The notes beneath the pieces were generated by a model. The model did not search any database and was not told where the DNA came from. It saw only the letters and a list, made by a program, of their open reading frames with translations. The position numbers and the translations under genes are program-made. From a virus, in the IMG/VR virus record IMGVR_UViG_3300017783_000133, positions 1-29,520 of that record: a DNA stretch of 29,520 bases. One strand, written 5' to 3'. Shown here in pieces: positions 6,577 to 14,157 of this stretch; position 1 is the stretch's first letter; each line of letters starts with the position of its first letter.

Positions 6577-7091
6577 GCCTTGTCTTTGACATTGAAACAA
6601 ATGGATTTTTAAGCACCGTTTCCTCTATCCACTGCATTGCTATTCATGATTTTGAGACTAAAGAAACTATTGCGTACAATGACACGGGTCAAGCGGAACC
6701 TGTTGTACGTGGGGTACAGAGACTCCAGGATGCTGATTGCATTATTGGTCATAACATTCTTGGGTATGACTGCCCTGTTCTCAGCAAATTATTTCCTTGG
6801 TTTACTGAGCCTGGCGTTATGGTTGATACTTTACTTCTATCTAGGTTGTATCATTCTGACATGATGTCGCTTGATAAAAAGCGTAGTTGGCAACATATGC
6901 CGTTGCAGTTATACGGCAGACACTCTCTGGAATCTTACGGTTATCGACTCGGTGAATTTAAAGGTTCATTTGGCAAAGACGCTGATTGGAAAGAATGGTC
7001 TCAATCAATGGAAGACTATTGCATCCAAGATGTACACGTTACCACCAAACTATTTTGTCACTTCCAAAAATACCTGAATGGGTGCAGTTAG
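6561..7091 (+). CDS. DNA polymerase A, 3'-5' exonuclease part (split gene, part 1)
   Basis: 176 aa equal to the proofreading domain of T7 gp5. Exonuclease motifs are complete: Exo I FDIETNG (D10, E12), Exo II GHNILGYD (D70), Exo III YCIQD (Y153, D157). The frame stops at 7089-7091, where the homologous protein would continue into the polymerase domain, which is found intact in the -1 frame from about 7073. The crossing point is an A5 run (7066-7070): slipping back one base on the AAA codon gives the natural sequence FQKIPEWVQLEHR. The start is ATG 6561, or GTG 6573 if coupled to the 29-aa ORF (GGA 7 nt upstream). The product may be a separate subunit, a slippage product or a broken gene. Confidence 0.92.
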   Translation: MENEVSLVFDIETNGFLSTVSSIHCIAIHDFETKETIAYNDTGQAEPVVRGVQRLQDADCIIGHNILGYDCPVLSKLFPWFTEPGVMVDTLLLSRLYHSDMMSLDKKRSWQHMPLQLYGRHSLESYGYRLGEFKGSFGKDADWKEWSQSMEDYCIQDVHVTTKLFCHFQKYLNGCS

Positions 7092-8320
7092 AGCATCGCG
7101 TTCAACAAATACTTACTAAACAGGAGATCCATGGATGGTATTTCAATGAGCGCTCTGCATGGCAACTTGCATCGACTCTCAGAAAAGAGCTTCTCATCAC
7201 TGAAGAAGTACTTCGCAAAAAGCACCCTTACGTCGCAGGAGCTAGCTTTACTCCAAAAAGAGATAACAAAACTTCAGGCTACATCAAAGGCGCCTCTTTT
7301 ACTAGATTAAAAGACACAAACTGTACTTCACGAGATCACATTGCATGGATATTGCAAACATTTTATGGCTGGATTCCGACGAGTTTGACAGCTACTGGGA
7401 AACCTATCATCGACGAAGTTGTTCTGACAGATATAGCGTCTCCGATTTCTACGCAGTTTGCGACCTGTTTGAAGGTAACGAAAATGCTTGGGATGATCTC
7501 AGAAGGCGTGAACGCTTGGCTGAAGCTATGTACGAATGACAGAATCCATCACCACTGTTCAGTCACAACAGCAACCCACAGAGCAAGCCATCGAAACCCA
7601 AACCTCGCACAAGTGCCAAGTGACGAAAGATTTAGAGCACTTTTCACAGCAAGTCCAGGTCTCACTATGGTCGGCGCTGATCTTAGTGGCATTGAGCTTC
7701 GCATGTTATCTCACTATCTTGCGAGATTCGACAGTGGAAGATATGCCGACATCCTCCTCAACGGAGACATTCATCAAGTTAATGCTGACAAAGTAGGAGT
7801 ATCTAGATCTCAAATAAAGACAATTAGCTACGCCTTTCTGTATGGAGCAGGCGATGAAAAAATCGGGCACTCTTATGACAAACAGTTATCCTCGTCTCAA
7901 GCAAAAAGAAAAGGTAAAGAGATTCGAGCGGCATATGTGGAGGCTATCGATGGACTTAGTGAGCTTCTCACCGCAATTAAAAAAGCGAGTGAAAGAGGCT
8001 ATGTGCAATCTATTGACAAGAGACGAATTGTACTTGATTCTCCACACAAAGCGTTGAACTATTTGCTCCAATCAGGAGCTGGGGTTATCGCTAAGAAATG
8101 GATGTGTATCAATCAAGATCACATCAAACAATTAAATTTATGCTGCTCTCAACTAGCATTTATCCATGATGAGTTGCAGTTCGAAGTAGAACCTAAACAT
8201 GCCAAAGACTTATGTTCATCCTTGGTACTTAGCGCAACAGAAGCTGGCGAGTACTACAAACTCCGATGCCGAATTGACGCTGAAGCAGTCCAAGGAACCA
8301 CCTGGAAAGACACCCACTAA
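7082..8320 (+). CDS. DNA polymerase A, polymerase part (split gene, part 2)
   Basis: Family A polymerase domain homologous to T7 gp5; 412 aa if begun at GTG 7082, which overlaps the stop of part 1 by 10 nt. The open frame extends further upstream (to 6986) but only codons from about 7073 resemble the family. Motifs: NPNLAQVPS, motif A GADLSGIELR (D200; T7 D475), O-helix RSQIKTISYAFLYGAGDEKIG positions with Lys and Tyr conserved, motif C FIHDELQ (H362, D363; T7 H653, D654). The two parts together give roughly 590 aa, a normal length for a cyanopodovirus polymerase. It copies the phage genome with the gp4-like helicase. No ribosome binding site is evident before GTG 7082, so a restart is not strongly supported. 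Confidence 0.92.
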   Translation: MQLEHRVQQILTKQEIHGWYFNERSAWQLASTLRKELLITEEVLRKKHPYVAGASFTPKRDNKTSGYIKGASFTRLKDTNCTSRDHIAWILQTFYGWIPTSLTATGKPIIDEVVLTDIASPISTQFATCLKVTKMLGMISEGVNAWLKLCTNDRIHHHCSVTTATHRASHRNPNLAQVPSDERFRALFTASPGLTMVGADLSGIELRMLSHYLARFDSGRYADILLNGDIHQVNADKVGVSRSQIKTISYAFLYGAGDEKIGHSYDKQLSSSQAKRKGKEIRAAYVEAIDGLSELLTAIKKASERGYVQSIDKRRIVLDSPHKALNYLLQSGAGVIAKKWMCINQDHIKQLNLCCSQLAFIHDELQFEVEPKHAKDLCSSLVLSATEAGEYYKLRCRIDAEAVQGTTWKDTH

Positions 8321-8436
8321 TGCTATACGGAAAAAAAGTTCAAAAAATTGATCGTCCTGGAAAAAAGACACGACAAGGACAAGGAAGGAGATCTAAGCCT
8401 AAAGGTGATCGCAAACTCAGCAGGGGGCAAGGATGA
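8320..8436 (+). CDS. Very small basic protein of unknown function
   Basis: 38 aa, from an ATG overlapping the polymerase TAA by 1 nt to a TGA overlapping the exonuclease ATG by 4 nt (ATGA). About 40% of residues are Lys or Arg, with the segment KKTRQGQGRRSKPKGDRK and a C-terminal RGQG. Small RGQG-ending basic proteins occur in other marine phages, but I cannot give a function. The exact overlap with both neighbours is the main reason to accept it. Confidence 0.62.
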   Translation: MLYGKKVQKIDRPGKKTRQGQGRRSKPKGDRKLSRGQG

Positions 8437-9296
8437 CTACTCTACTTATTGATGCTGATTACATTGTCTACAAATGCTGTGCAGCAGCAGAGTATGACAT
8501 TGATTGGGGTGATGATGTGATCATGGTCGGAAGTAAATTCAGTGAGGCTTATGCTGCAGTTATTAGAGACATTGATCGTATTAAATCCGAATTCTTTGAT
8601 GCTAATGTCATTCTTTTCTTCAGTGATTCTGTTAACTTTCGCAAGTCAGTTGCCGCTGATTACAAGGGGCACAGAAACCGCAAGAAACCCTGTGGATACA
8701 AACGAGTAATTCACAAGCTTCATGAGGATTATAAAGTGATCCGTATGCCACAACTAGAGGCAGATGATGCGATGGGAATACATGCAACATCGAATGATGA
8801 CTGCATTATTGTTTCTCCTGATAAGGATATGAAGCAGATACCTGGAATCCTATATGACCTCAAAGAAACGTTCACAATCGACAAACAAAGCGGTTGGGAA
8901 TGGTTCCTTATTCAAACATTGGCTGGTGATAGCACAGATGGTTACTCAGGTGCACCAGGATTCGGTGTAAAAACAAGCGCAAAATTTTTTGCTGATTATG
9001 GGTATACCTGGGATTCTGTAGTGCAAGCGTTTAAGTCAAAAGGCCTGACTGAAGGTGATGCTCTACGTAATGCACGACTAGCAAAAATACTTACATCAGA
9101 TGACTATGACGGAACCAAACCAATCTTATTCGATCCCTCCAATGCCCATCTTAGAACTAACGATGGAACAGGATCTGAAGATGAGACAAATCCAGGACAG
9201 CCTGAAGAAGATCTCAAAGGAGGATATGCAAACTTTATTTCTAACTCTGCAGCAGCAATGCTTCATTCTCACAAACAACGTTTCACAGCTAGTTAA
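8433..9296 (+). CDS. T7 gp6-like 5'-3' exonuclease
   Basis: 287 aa; T7 gp6 is 300 aa. FEN/5'-3' exonuclease family, which removes RNA primers and degrades host DNA. Motifs: LLIDADYIVYK at the start, FRKSVAADYKGHRNRKKP, MPQLEADDAMG (acidic metal-binding cluster), VSPDKDMKQIPG, and QTLAGDSTDGYSGAPGFGVKT (helix-hairpin-helix region). Homology seems to end near KPILFDPS (about residue 237). The remaining 50 residues are polar and unlike the family, and are encoded by the bases that in the +1 frame encode the NblA-like protein. This suggests that the original stop was lost and the tail is overprinted. Start ATG at 8433 overlaps the previous stop (ATGA). Confidence 0.93.
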   Translation: MTTLLIDADYIVYKCCAAAEYDIDWGDDVIMVGSKFSEAYAAVIRDIDRIKSEFFDANVILFFSDSVNFRKSVAADYKGHRNRKKPCGYKRVIHKLHEDYKVIRMPQLEADDAMGIHATSNDDCIIVSPDKDMKQIPGILYDLKETFTIDKQSGWEWFLIQTLAGDSTDGYSGAPGFGVKTSAKFFADYGYTWDSVVQAFKSKGLTEGDALRNARLAKILTSDDYDGTKPILFDPSNAHLRTNDGTGSEDETNPGQPEEDLKGGYANFISNSAAAMLHSHKQRFTAS

Positions 9297-9372
9297 GCAA
9301 TGGCCGAATCTCCCACCTACTACACACGAGGTTCCATGGAGCCTTGGGACTTTATACGAGACCAAGGACTAA
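9142..9372 (+). CDS. nblA: NblA-like phycobilisome degradation adaptor, overlapping both neighbours
   Basis: 76 aa from ATG 9142 (open frame begins at 9100). Residues 4-54 read LELTMEQDLKMRQ, then two amphipathic helices, and end QLVKQW. Cyanobacterial NblA has the same length core with the same landmarks: ELxLEQxFxxR at the start, an S-x-x-x-A/M-x-x-L/F turn, L-x-x-Q in helix 2 and L-x-K-x-Q-W at the end. NblA docks phycobilisome proteins onto Clp protease and triggers antenna breakdown. The gene lies inside the exonuclease tail (9142-9296) and the start of the DUF3310 gene (9300-9372); only 3 bases are its own. Its conserved core overlaps just the non-conserved exonuclease tail, so both can be real. 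ATG 9163 is an alternative start. No clear ribosome binding site. Identification is from memory of the family, unsupported by a search. Confidence 0.72.
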   Translation: MPILELTMEQDLKMRQIQDSLKKISKEDMQTLFLTLQQQCFILTNNVSQLVKQWPNLPPTTHEVPWSLGTLYETKD

Positions 9373-9578
9373 ACTATCATCTAGGGTGTGCTGTTAAATA
9401 TATCTGCAGAGCGGGATATAAAGACAGCAAAACTGAAGATCTTAAAAAAGCAATCCACTACTTACAGAATGAATTACAACACACAGAATCAAACTCTAAT
9501 GATGATGGCAACCCAATTCCGGTCAGCATACTCTTTGGAGATGACTCCGATGACTATGCAAAAGAGTTTGATCGATGA
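9300..9578 (+). CDS. DUF3310 protein (T7 gp1.7-like nucleotide kinase family)
   Basis: 92 aa. The conserved block YYTRGSMEPWDFIRDQGLNYHLG followed by AVKYICRAGYK and EDLKKAIHYL is the DUF3310 (SaV-like) signature shared with T7 gp1.7, an unusual nucleotide kinase acting on dGMP and dTMP. A role in nucleotide supply fits its place beside the MazG-like gene and ribonucleotide reductase, but T7 gp1.7 is longer and activity cannot be assumed. The first 24 codons overlap the nblA-like gene, and the last ~27 codons overlap the MazG-like gene. Confidence 0.88.
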   Translation: MAESPTYYTRGSMEPWDFIRDQGLNYHLGCAVKYICRAGYKDSKTEDLKKAIHYLQNELQHTESNSNDDGNPIPVSILFGDDSDDYAKEFDR

Positions 9579-9837
9579 GGAGTATCAAGAATTTTGTACA
9601 GCTTTTCAAGATGAAGGTTTTGAAGAGCAACTAAAAGAATTAGCTGACCTTGTTTATGTCTGCTATCAATACGCTGCTGCTAAGGAATGGGATCTGGACG
9701 AAGCAATGCAGCGTGTCCATAAATCTAACTTGTCAAAGCTAGACGAGTATGGAAAACCTATCCGTCGTGAAGATGGGAAGGTATTGAAAGGTCCTAACTA
9801 TGAACCACCTACACTAACCGATCTGATCAATGGCTGA
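9499..9837 (+). CDS. MazG-like nucleotide pyrophosphohydrolase
   Basis: 112 aa from the first of three consecutive ATGs (9499, 9502, 9505); the frame is open further upstream but that part does not resemble the family. Typical all-alpha NTP-pyrophosphohydrolase features: LIDEEYQEF (E-x-x-E), KELADLVYVCYQYA (the E-x-x-D metal site of MazG/PRA-PH), then VHKSNLSKLDEYGKPIRREDGKVLKGPNY reading as the usual phage C-terminal part. Such proteins hydrolyse NTPs or dNTPs to monophosphates; phage copies may recycle host nucleotides. It overlaps DUF3310 by 80 nt and the reductase start by 8 nt. Confidence 0.88.
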   Translation: MMMATQFRSAYSLEMTPMTMQKSLIDEEYQEFCTAFQDEGFEEQLKELADLVYVCYQYAAAKEWDLDEAMQRVHKSNLSKLDEYGKPIRREDGKVLKGPNYEPPTLTDLING

Positions 9838-11215
9838 ATTAATTTCTAGAACTGGACGTGTCCAATCATGGATCGATGATCCTAATGGCCGTTTACCTGT
9901 GTCGTGCACAGTATTCGTTGTTGACAATGAACTCGAAGGACCTAATGGAATTGAAGCATCTTGGCGTTTTTGTTCCCACGCTCTCCGCAATGGAGCAGGA
10001 GTTGCTATCCATCTATCAAGACTTGATGCTAAAGATACCGAGAGAGAGTCAGGCGTCGTTGCGAGTGGTCCTGTATCATTTGGACGAATCTACTCGGCTC
10101 TTAACGAAACTCTCAGAAGAGGCGGACGATTCAAAAACGGTGCAGTAGTTTTACATTTAGACGCGTCACATCCAGACTTAGAAGAGTTTATTGCTACGCC
10201 ACGTTCAGCTCTACCTTGGGTAAAACGTTGTGTCAATATCACACAAGAATGGTGGGATGAACTGCCATTAACAATCAAACATCTACTTATTCAATCAATT
10301 AAAGCTGGAGATGTCTGGCTAAACAAGGTAAAATATGAAGGAACAAAAAGAATCAGAGGAAATGTATGTCTTGAGGTGTACTTGCCATCCCGAGGTACGT
10401 GCTTATTGGAGCACATTAACCTTGGAGCCTGTAGCTTCGAACAGATCCCTAGTGCTTATGTTGAAGGGATGCAAGAGCTTTGCCAGTTACATTCAAAAAC
10501 AGGTGTGGGAGAGACTGGAGAATATTTATCTTCTTCCACAGATAGACAGGTTGGACTTGGAATCTTGGGTCTCGCAAACCTCTTGCGGAGGTACGGTGTC
10601 ACCTACGAACAGTTCGGACGAGCCTTAGATCAATACTCAGCAGGAGAAATAAAAGCTACTGCTGCTTATTCTCTTGTACAACAGATGGCTCATGGCATCC
10701 GTGATGCTTCGCTAGTTGCTCATAAGTATGGAATGAAGCGAGCCTTCGCTATCGCTCCTACAGCGTCTTGTAGCTACCGTTCAAAGGACGCTGATGGTTA
10801 CACCTGTACGCCTGAGATTGCACCACCTATCTCACGTACTGTTGATAGAGATTCTGGCACCTTTGGTGTTCAAACTTATAACTACGGTGATGTAGAAATT
10901 GCATCAGAAGTTGGCTGGGAAAATTACAAACGGGTAGCAGACGGCATCATGCGTCTCTACCAATCCAGTGGACTTCTTCACGGTTACTCTTTCAACTGGT
11001 GGTCAGATATGACTGTCATGGATGAGGACTTTATTGAAGAGTGGCTTCAGTCTCCACAAACCTCTTTATATTATTCGCTTCAAGTGATGGGAGATGTGCA
11101 AGATAAATCTAATGCTTATGCAGCAATCGCTGAAGATGAAGTGGATGATTATTTGAGCAGTCTCTTAGCACCTGAACGAGAAACAAATGAACCTCAATGT
11201 GATTGTGCAGAATGA
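9830..11215 (+). CDS. nrdA: Class I ribonucleotide reductase, large (alpha) subunit, short form
   Basis: 461 aa, far shorter than E. coli NrdA (761 aa); the ATP cone and part of the N-terminal domain are absent. It reduces ribonucleotides to deoxyribonucleotides. Active-site residues are visible: C26 in PVSCTVF, N178-V-C180-L-E182, C191 in GTCLLEHINLG, the phosphate-binding loop IAPTASCS (about 308-315), the paired radical-transfer tyrosines Y414-Y415 in SLYYSLQ, and a C-terminal redox pair C457/C459 (CDC). The YY pair and the adjacent small subunit mark class I. P-SSP7-type enzymes of this length were once annotated as class II and later reassigned to class I. It ends with ATGA overlap onto the small subunit. 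Confidence 0.93.
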   Translation: MAELISRTGRVQSWIDDPNGRLPVSCTVFVVDNELEGPNGIEASWRFCSHALRNGAGVAIHLSRLDAKDTERESGVVASGPVSFGRIYSALNETLRRGGRFKNGAVVLHLDASHPDLEEFIATPRSALPWVKRCVNITQEWWDELPLTIKHLLIQSIKAGDVWLNKVKYEGTKRIRGNVCLEVYLPSRGTCLLEHINLGACSFEQIPSAYVEGMQELCQLHSKTGVGETGEYLSSSTDRQVGLGILGLANLLRRYGVTYEQFGRALDQYSAGEIKATAAYSLVQQMAHGIRDASLVAHKYGMKRAFAIAPTASCSYRSKDADGYTCTPEIAPPISRTVDRDSGTFGVQTYNYGDVEIASEVGWENYKRVADGIMRLYQSSGLLHGYSFNWWSDMTVMDEDFIEEWLQSPQTSLYYSLQVMGDVQDKSNAYAAIAEDEVDDYLSSLLAPERETNEPQCDCAE

Positions 11216-11928
11216 ACCCATACGAAAAACTACTATCAAGGAAAAGAAAATGGACACCAGTTCAGACAAGTGCTGGTACATGCAAGACCGGTGCGGAGGA
11301 AACGATTCACCGTGCACTTGCTATGCGACATATGGAACTACCTGTGGGAGATTTTATCCGTGATGCCCTGGTTAATGAAGTTCCAGACGTGGCGAGGGAA
11401 CTACTCGAATCCAATGTCCGGGACGAAGAAAACCACGACGTGGCTCTTGGCTACATCGCCAATGCTTACGGGATGGATGAAACATCTGAAGCAGAAGCGT
11501 TACGGTTACGTGATGCTTGGGTCTCGCATCCTGATCACACAATTACCAAAGCAATGGTGGCCGAACGTGCAATTTTCTTCGTTCTTCTACCATTCTTTCG
11601 CTTTAATGGTGACGCTGGAATGCGAACAGTAAGTGCAGATATTTCTAGAGATGAACAAATTCATGTTGCTACCAATAGTATTGTTTGTAGGGAGCTGGGG
11701 CTTGATATCAGTCCTAGTCTTAATAAGCTCCGCTTGGCCACGATTAATTGGGTGATGCAACCACTTAAGGTAGGTGCATCCGATAGATATCTAGATAAAA
11801 AATTTTGGTTGGATTCTAGCGATAACTTAATGTATCAGGGTAAAGCACCACAGCTTTCTGCTACTAAGTCAGCAAGGATGCCAGCATTCTTCGAGCATAG
11901 TAATGTCAACTTACCTCAATACGCATGA
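11212..11928 (+). CDS. nrdB: Class I ribonucleotide reductase, small (beta) subunit lacking the radical Tyr
   Basis: 238 aa ferritin-like protein (E. coli NrdB 376 aa). The metal-site signature is visible: E72-x-x-H75 in DEENHD, E118 in MVAERAIFF, and E148-x-x-H151 in RDEQIHVAT. E42 lies about 30 residues before E72 and may be the first carboxylate. In E. coli the radical Tyr122 lies four residues after the first His; here that position is L79, with Y81 two residues on. The enzyme therefore probably uses a tyrosine-free or unusual cofactor, as in class Ic-like forms. Start ATG 11212 overlaps the alpha stop (ATGA), ensuring coupled production. Confidence 0.9.
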   Translation: MNPYEKLLSRKRKWTPVQTSAGTCKTGAEETIHRALAMRHMELPVGDFIRDALVNEVPDVARELLESNVRDEENHDVALGYIANAYGMDETSEAEALRLRDAWVSHPDHTITKAMVAERAIFFVLLPFFRFNGDAGMRTVSADISRDEQIHVATNSIVCRELGLDISPSLNKLRLATINWVMQPLKVGASDRYLDKKFWLDSSDNLMYQGKAPQLSATKSARMPAFFEHSNVNLPQYA

Positions 11929-12091
11929 CGTTATTGGTGTCCCTGACGCGACACTGCTAACAGAACTCAATGAGATTTTCCCACCAGTCTCACCTAACCC
12001 TGACGATTCCCTGAACAAAATTATGTACCAATCTGGTCAACGTTCAGTGGTTGAATGGGTCGCAAAACGTTTGGAAAAAGATCATGGCTAG
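11903..12091 (+). CDS. Small conserved cyanophage protein of unknown function
   Basis: 62 aa. ATG 11903 lies inside the nrdB end (26-nt overlap) and the gene ends 8 nt into the next one. The C-terminal part IMYQSGQRSVVEWVAKRL resembles a short motif found in small proteins of several marine phages; no function is known. The N-terminal half is Pro- and Asp-rich (PPVSPNPDDS). Confidence 0.68.
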   Translation: MSTYLNTHDVIGVPDATLLTELNEIFPPVSPNPDDSLNKIMYQSGQRSVVEWVAKRLEKDHG

Positions 12092-12524
12092 TACGTACAA
12101 AGGAGATCGTGACTACAAAGACACCGATGCCTACAAAAAAAATAAAAAACTTCTCGAAAAGAAACGATCAAATCGTGAAGTTAATATTACTGGGAAAGAT
12201 CGTAGAGTAACATCGGAGAAACAAACAGAATCTAATAGTAAGTTTGTAACTAACAGAATCAACAAGCTTCCCTCTCCTTTAAAGTTTCCGGGTAAACCAA
12301 AAAAGCCTAAGCTTAAAGAAATACCCAAGCTACAATTAAAGGGTAAAAACAAAGAGTCTTATTTGAAAGGCGATACGTTTAAGCCTACTAAAAGTAAGGT
12401 TAATAATCTTAAATTAAGAATACCACAGAAAGTATCTTATGATAACCCTAATTACCATAAAAAATCCTTGGAAGGTAAATTCAAAGGGGATTCAGAAGGT
12501 AAAACAGTTTCTAAAAAAAAGTAA
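12084..12524 (+). CDS. Lysine-rich basic protein of unknown function
   Basis: 146 aa from ATG 12084 (MASTYKGDRDYKD), overlapping the previous stop by 8 nt. Around a third of residues are Lys or Arg, with low-complexity stretches such as PGKPKKPKLKE and a C-terminal SKKK; predicted to be disordered. An AAAGGAG-type ribosome binding site is not placed correctly for it. It ends 4 bases before the portal gene. It might bind nucleic acid during packaging, or be a virion component, but this is only inferred from charge and position. Confidence 0.72.
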   Translation: MASTYKGDRDYKDTDAYKKNKKLLEKKRSNREVNITGKDRRVTSEKQTESNSKFVTNRINKLPSPLKFPGKPKKPKLKEIPKLQLKGKNKESYLKGDTFKPTKSKVNNLKLRIPQKVSYDNPNYHKKSLEGKFKGDSEGKTVSKKK

Positions 12525-12528
12525 GTAA

Positions 12529-14157
12529 ATGAACACTTGTAGACAACGCTATGATGAACTAACAGGTGATCGTTCTCAATTTCTAGACAAAGCATGGGAA
12601 GCCAGCAGGCTTACTCTCCCTTATCTTGTACGTCGTGAAGAAGATTATGTAAAAGGTATGCGTGTCCTCCCTACACCCTGGCAATCAGTTGGTGCTAAGG
12701 GTGTGAATGCATTGGCTGCAAAGCTTATGTTGGCATTGTTACCTACACAAACAGCATTCTTCAAGCTACAAATTAATGAATCCAATGTCCCAGATCTTGT
12801 TCAAGACCCCACAATTAGGGCCGAGATGGAGTTATCCTTCTCTAAAATTGAACGTACTATTCTGGAAAGTATCGCTGCATCAAGTGATCGTGTAGTTGTA
12901 CACCAGGCACTTAAGCATCTGATTGTCAGTGGTAACGCATTAGTATATATGGGAAAAGAAGGCCTAAAGCTTTACCCTTTAAATCGCTATGTCATAGATC
13001 GTGATGGGAATGGTAACGTATTAGAAATCATCACCAAAGAAAAAGTCAACAAAAAATTAGTTGAAAAGTATTTACCAAAAGAACAGCAAGATCCAAAACC
13101 GGATTCTGTTGGACGTCCAAAAGATTATTCTTCAAATGAAGTGGATGTTTACACCCACGTTCGCAGAGAGAATAATAGAGTCGTCTGGTATCAAGAGATT
13201 TTCGACAAAGCAATCCCTGGTAGCTACAGCAAAGCACCCCTTGATCAAAACCCATGGTTACCATTACGCTTCAATATTAGCGATGGTGAACCGTACGGTA
13301 GAGGCAGAGTAGAGGAGTTTATTGGTGATCTTAAATCACTCGAAGCTTTATCTCAAGCTCTTGTTGAGGGTAGTGCAGCAGCAGCTAAAGTTGTATTTGT
13401 TGTATCACCTAGTAGTACTACCAAACCTCAGACCCTTGCTAAGGCTGGTAATGGGGCAATCGTTACAGGTAGGCCCGATGATATTGGCGTCATTCAAGTT
13501 GGTAAAGGAGCAGACTTTGCTACGGCTCAGCAGCAGATGATGAACTATGAAAAACGTTTATCAGAAGCATTCCTTATTCTCAACGTGCGTGACTCTGAAC
13601 GTACAACTGCAGAAGAAGTACGTATGACACAGATGGAATTAGAAACTCAGCTCGGAGGATTATTCTCTTTGCTAACTACAGAGTTTCTCGTACCTTATCT
13701 TAATCGTAAACTCGCTGTCTTACAGCGGGATGGATCTATCCCTAAGCTTCCAAAAGATATTGTCTCTCCCACTATTGTGGCTGGAGTTAATGCTCTTGGC
13801 AGAGGACAGGATCGTGAAAGTCTTACTGCTTTTATTACCACCATTTCCCAAACAATGGGTCCGGAAGCAGTCGGATCCTATATTAATCAAGATGAGTTTA
13901 TTAAAAGACTAGCAGCAGCACAAGGTATTGATGTTCTTAATCTTGTCAAAGGACAGGAAGAGGTACAGCAGGCCGCACAAGCTTCTGCTCAGCAGCAGGT
14001 TCAATCTCAGAAAGATATTGAGCTTACTAAACAAGCTGCAGCCTTCGCTAACTCACCTGTGATGGATCCACAAGTTAATCCTAATGCACCCCAAGCTATA
14101 AATGACCAACAACAAACCAACCAGACCGCCTTCCAGCAAGGCGAAGCGGGCACCTAA
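12529..14157 (+). CDS. Portal protein (head-tail connector, T7 gp8-like)
   Basis: 542 aa, almost the length of T7 gp8 (536 aa). The N-terminus RYDELTGDRSQFLDKAWEAS, the TPWQSVGAKGVNALAAKLMLALLPTQTAFFKL segment and YGRGRVEEFIGDLKSLE are diagnostic of the Podoviridae head-tail connector family. Twelve copies form the ring at one capsid vertex through which DNA enters and leaves. The last 70 residues are Gln- and Ala-rich. The final 56 bases overlap the following small ORF in another frame. AAGTAAGTAA precedes the ATG; no strong ribosome binding site. Confidence 0.96.
   Translation: MNTCRQRYDELTGDRSQFLDKAWEASRLTLPYLVRREEDYVKGMRVLPTPWQSVGAKGVNALAAKLMLALLPTQTAFFKLQINESNVPDLVQDPTIRAEMELSFSKIERTILESIAASSDRVVVHQALKHLIVSGNALVYMGKEGLKLYPLNRYVIDRDGNGNVLEIITKEKVNKKLVEKYLPKEQQDPKPDSVGRPKDYSSNEVDVYTHVRRENNRVVWYQEIFDKAIPGSYSKAPLDQNPWLPLRFNISDGEPYGRGRVEEFIGDLKSLEALSQALVEGSAAAAKVVFVVSPSSTTKPQTLAKAGNGAIVTGRPDDIGVIQVGKGADFATAQQQMMNYEKRLSEAFLILNVRDSERTTAEEVRMTQMELETQLGGLFSLLTTEFLVPYLNRKLAVLQRDGSIPKLPKDIVSPTIVAGVNALGRGQDRESLTAFITTISQTMGPEAVGSYINQDEFIKRLAAAQGIDVLNLVKGQEEVQQAAQASAQQQVQSQKDIELTKQAAAFANSPVMDPQVNPNAPQAINDQQQTNQTAFQQGEAGT

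Noticed and set aside
7062-7073. Classical -1 slippery heptamer in the polymerase gene
   Set aside because: Only an A5 run is present; the codon before AAA (CAA) would mis-pair after slipping, and I saw no clear downstream stimulatory structure.
7224-7238. Second match to a Syn5-like polymerase promoter (AGCACCCTTACG)
   Set aside because: Lies inside the polymerase gene and scores about the same as the capsid-leader match, which shows that this degree of match is near chance.
7345-7796. Two adjoining ORFs (64 and 86 aa, joined by ATGA, one with a membrane helix) inside the DNA polymerase region
   Set aside because: The other frame carries the recognisable polymerase sequence, including NPNLAQVPS and motif A, across the same bases; these are shadows.
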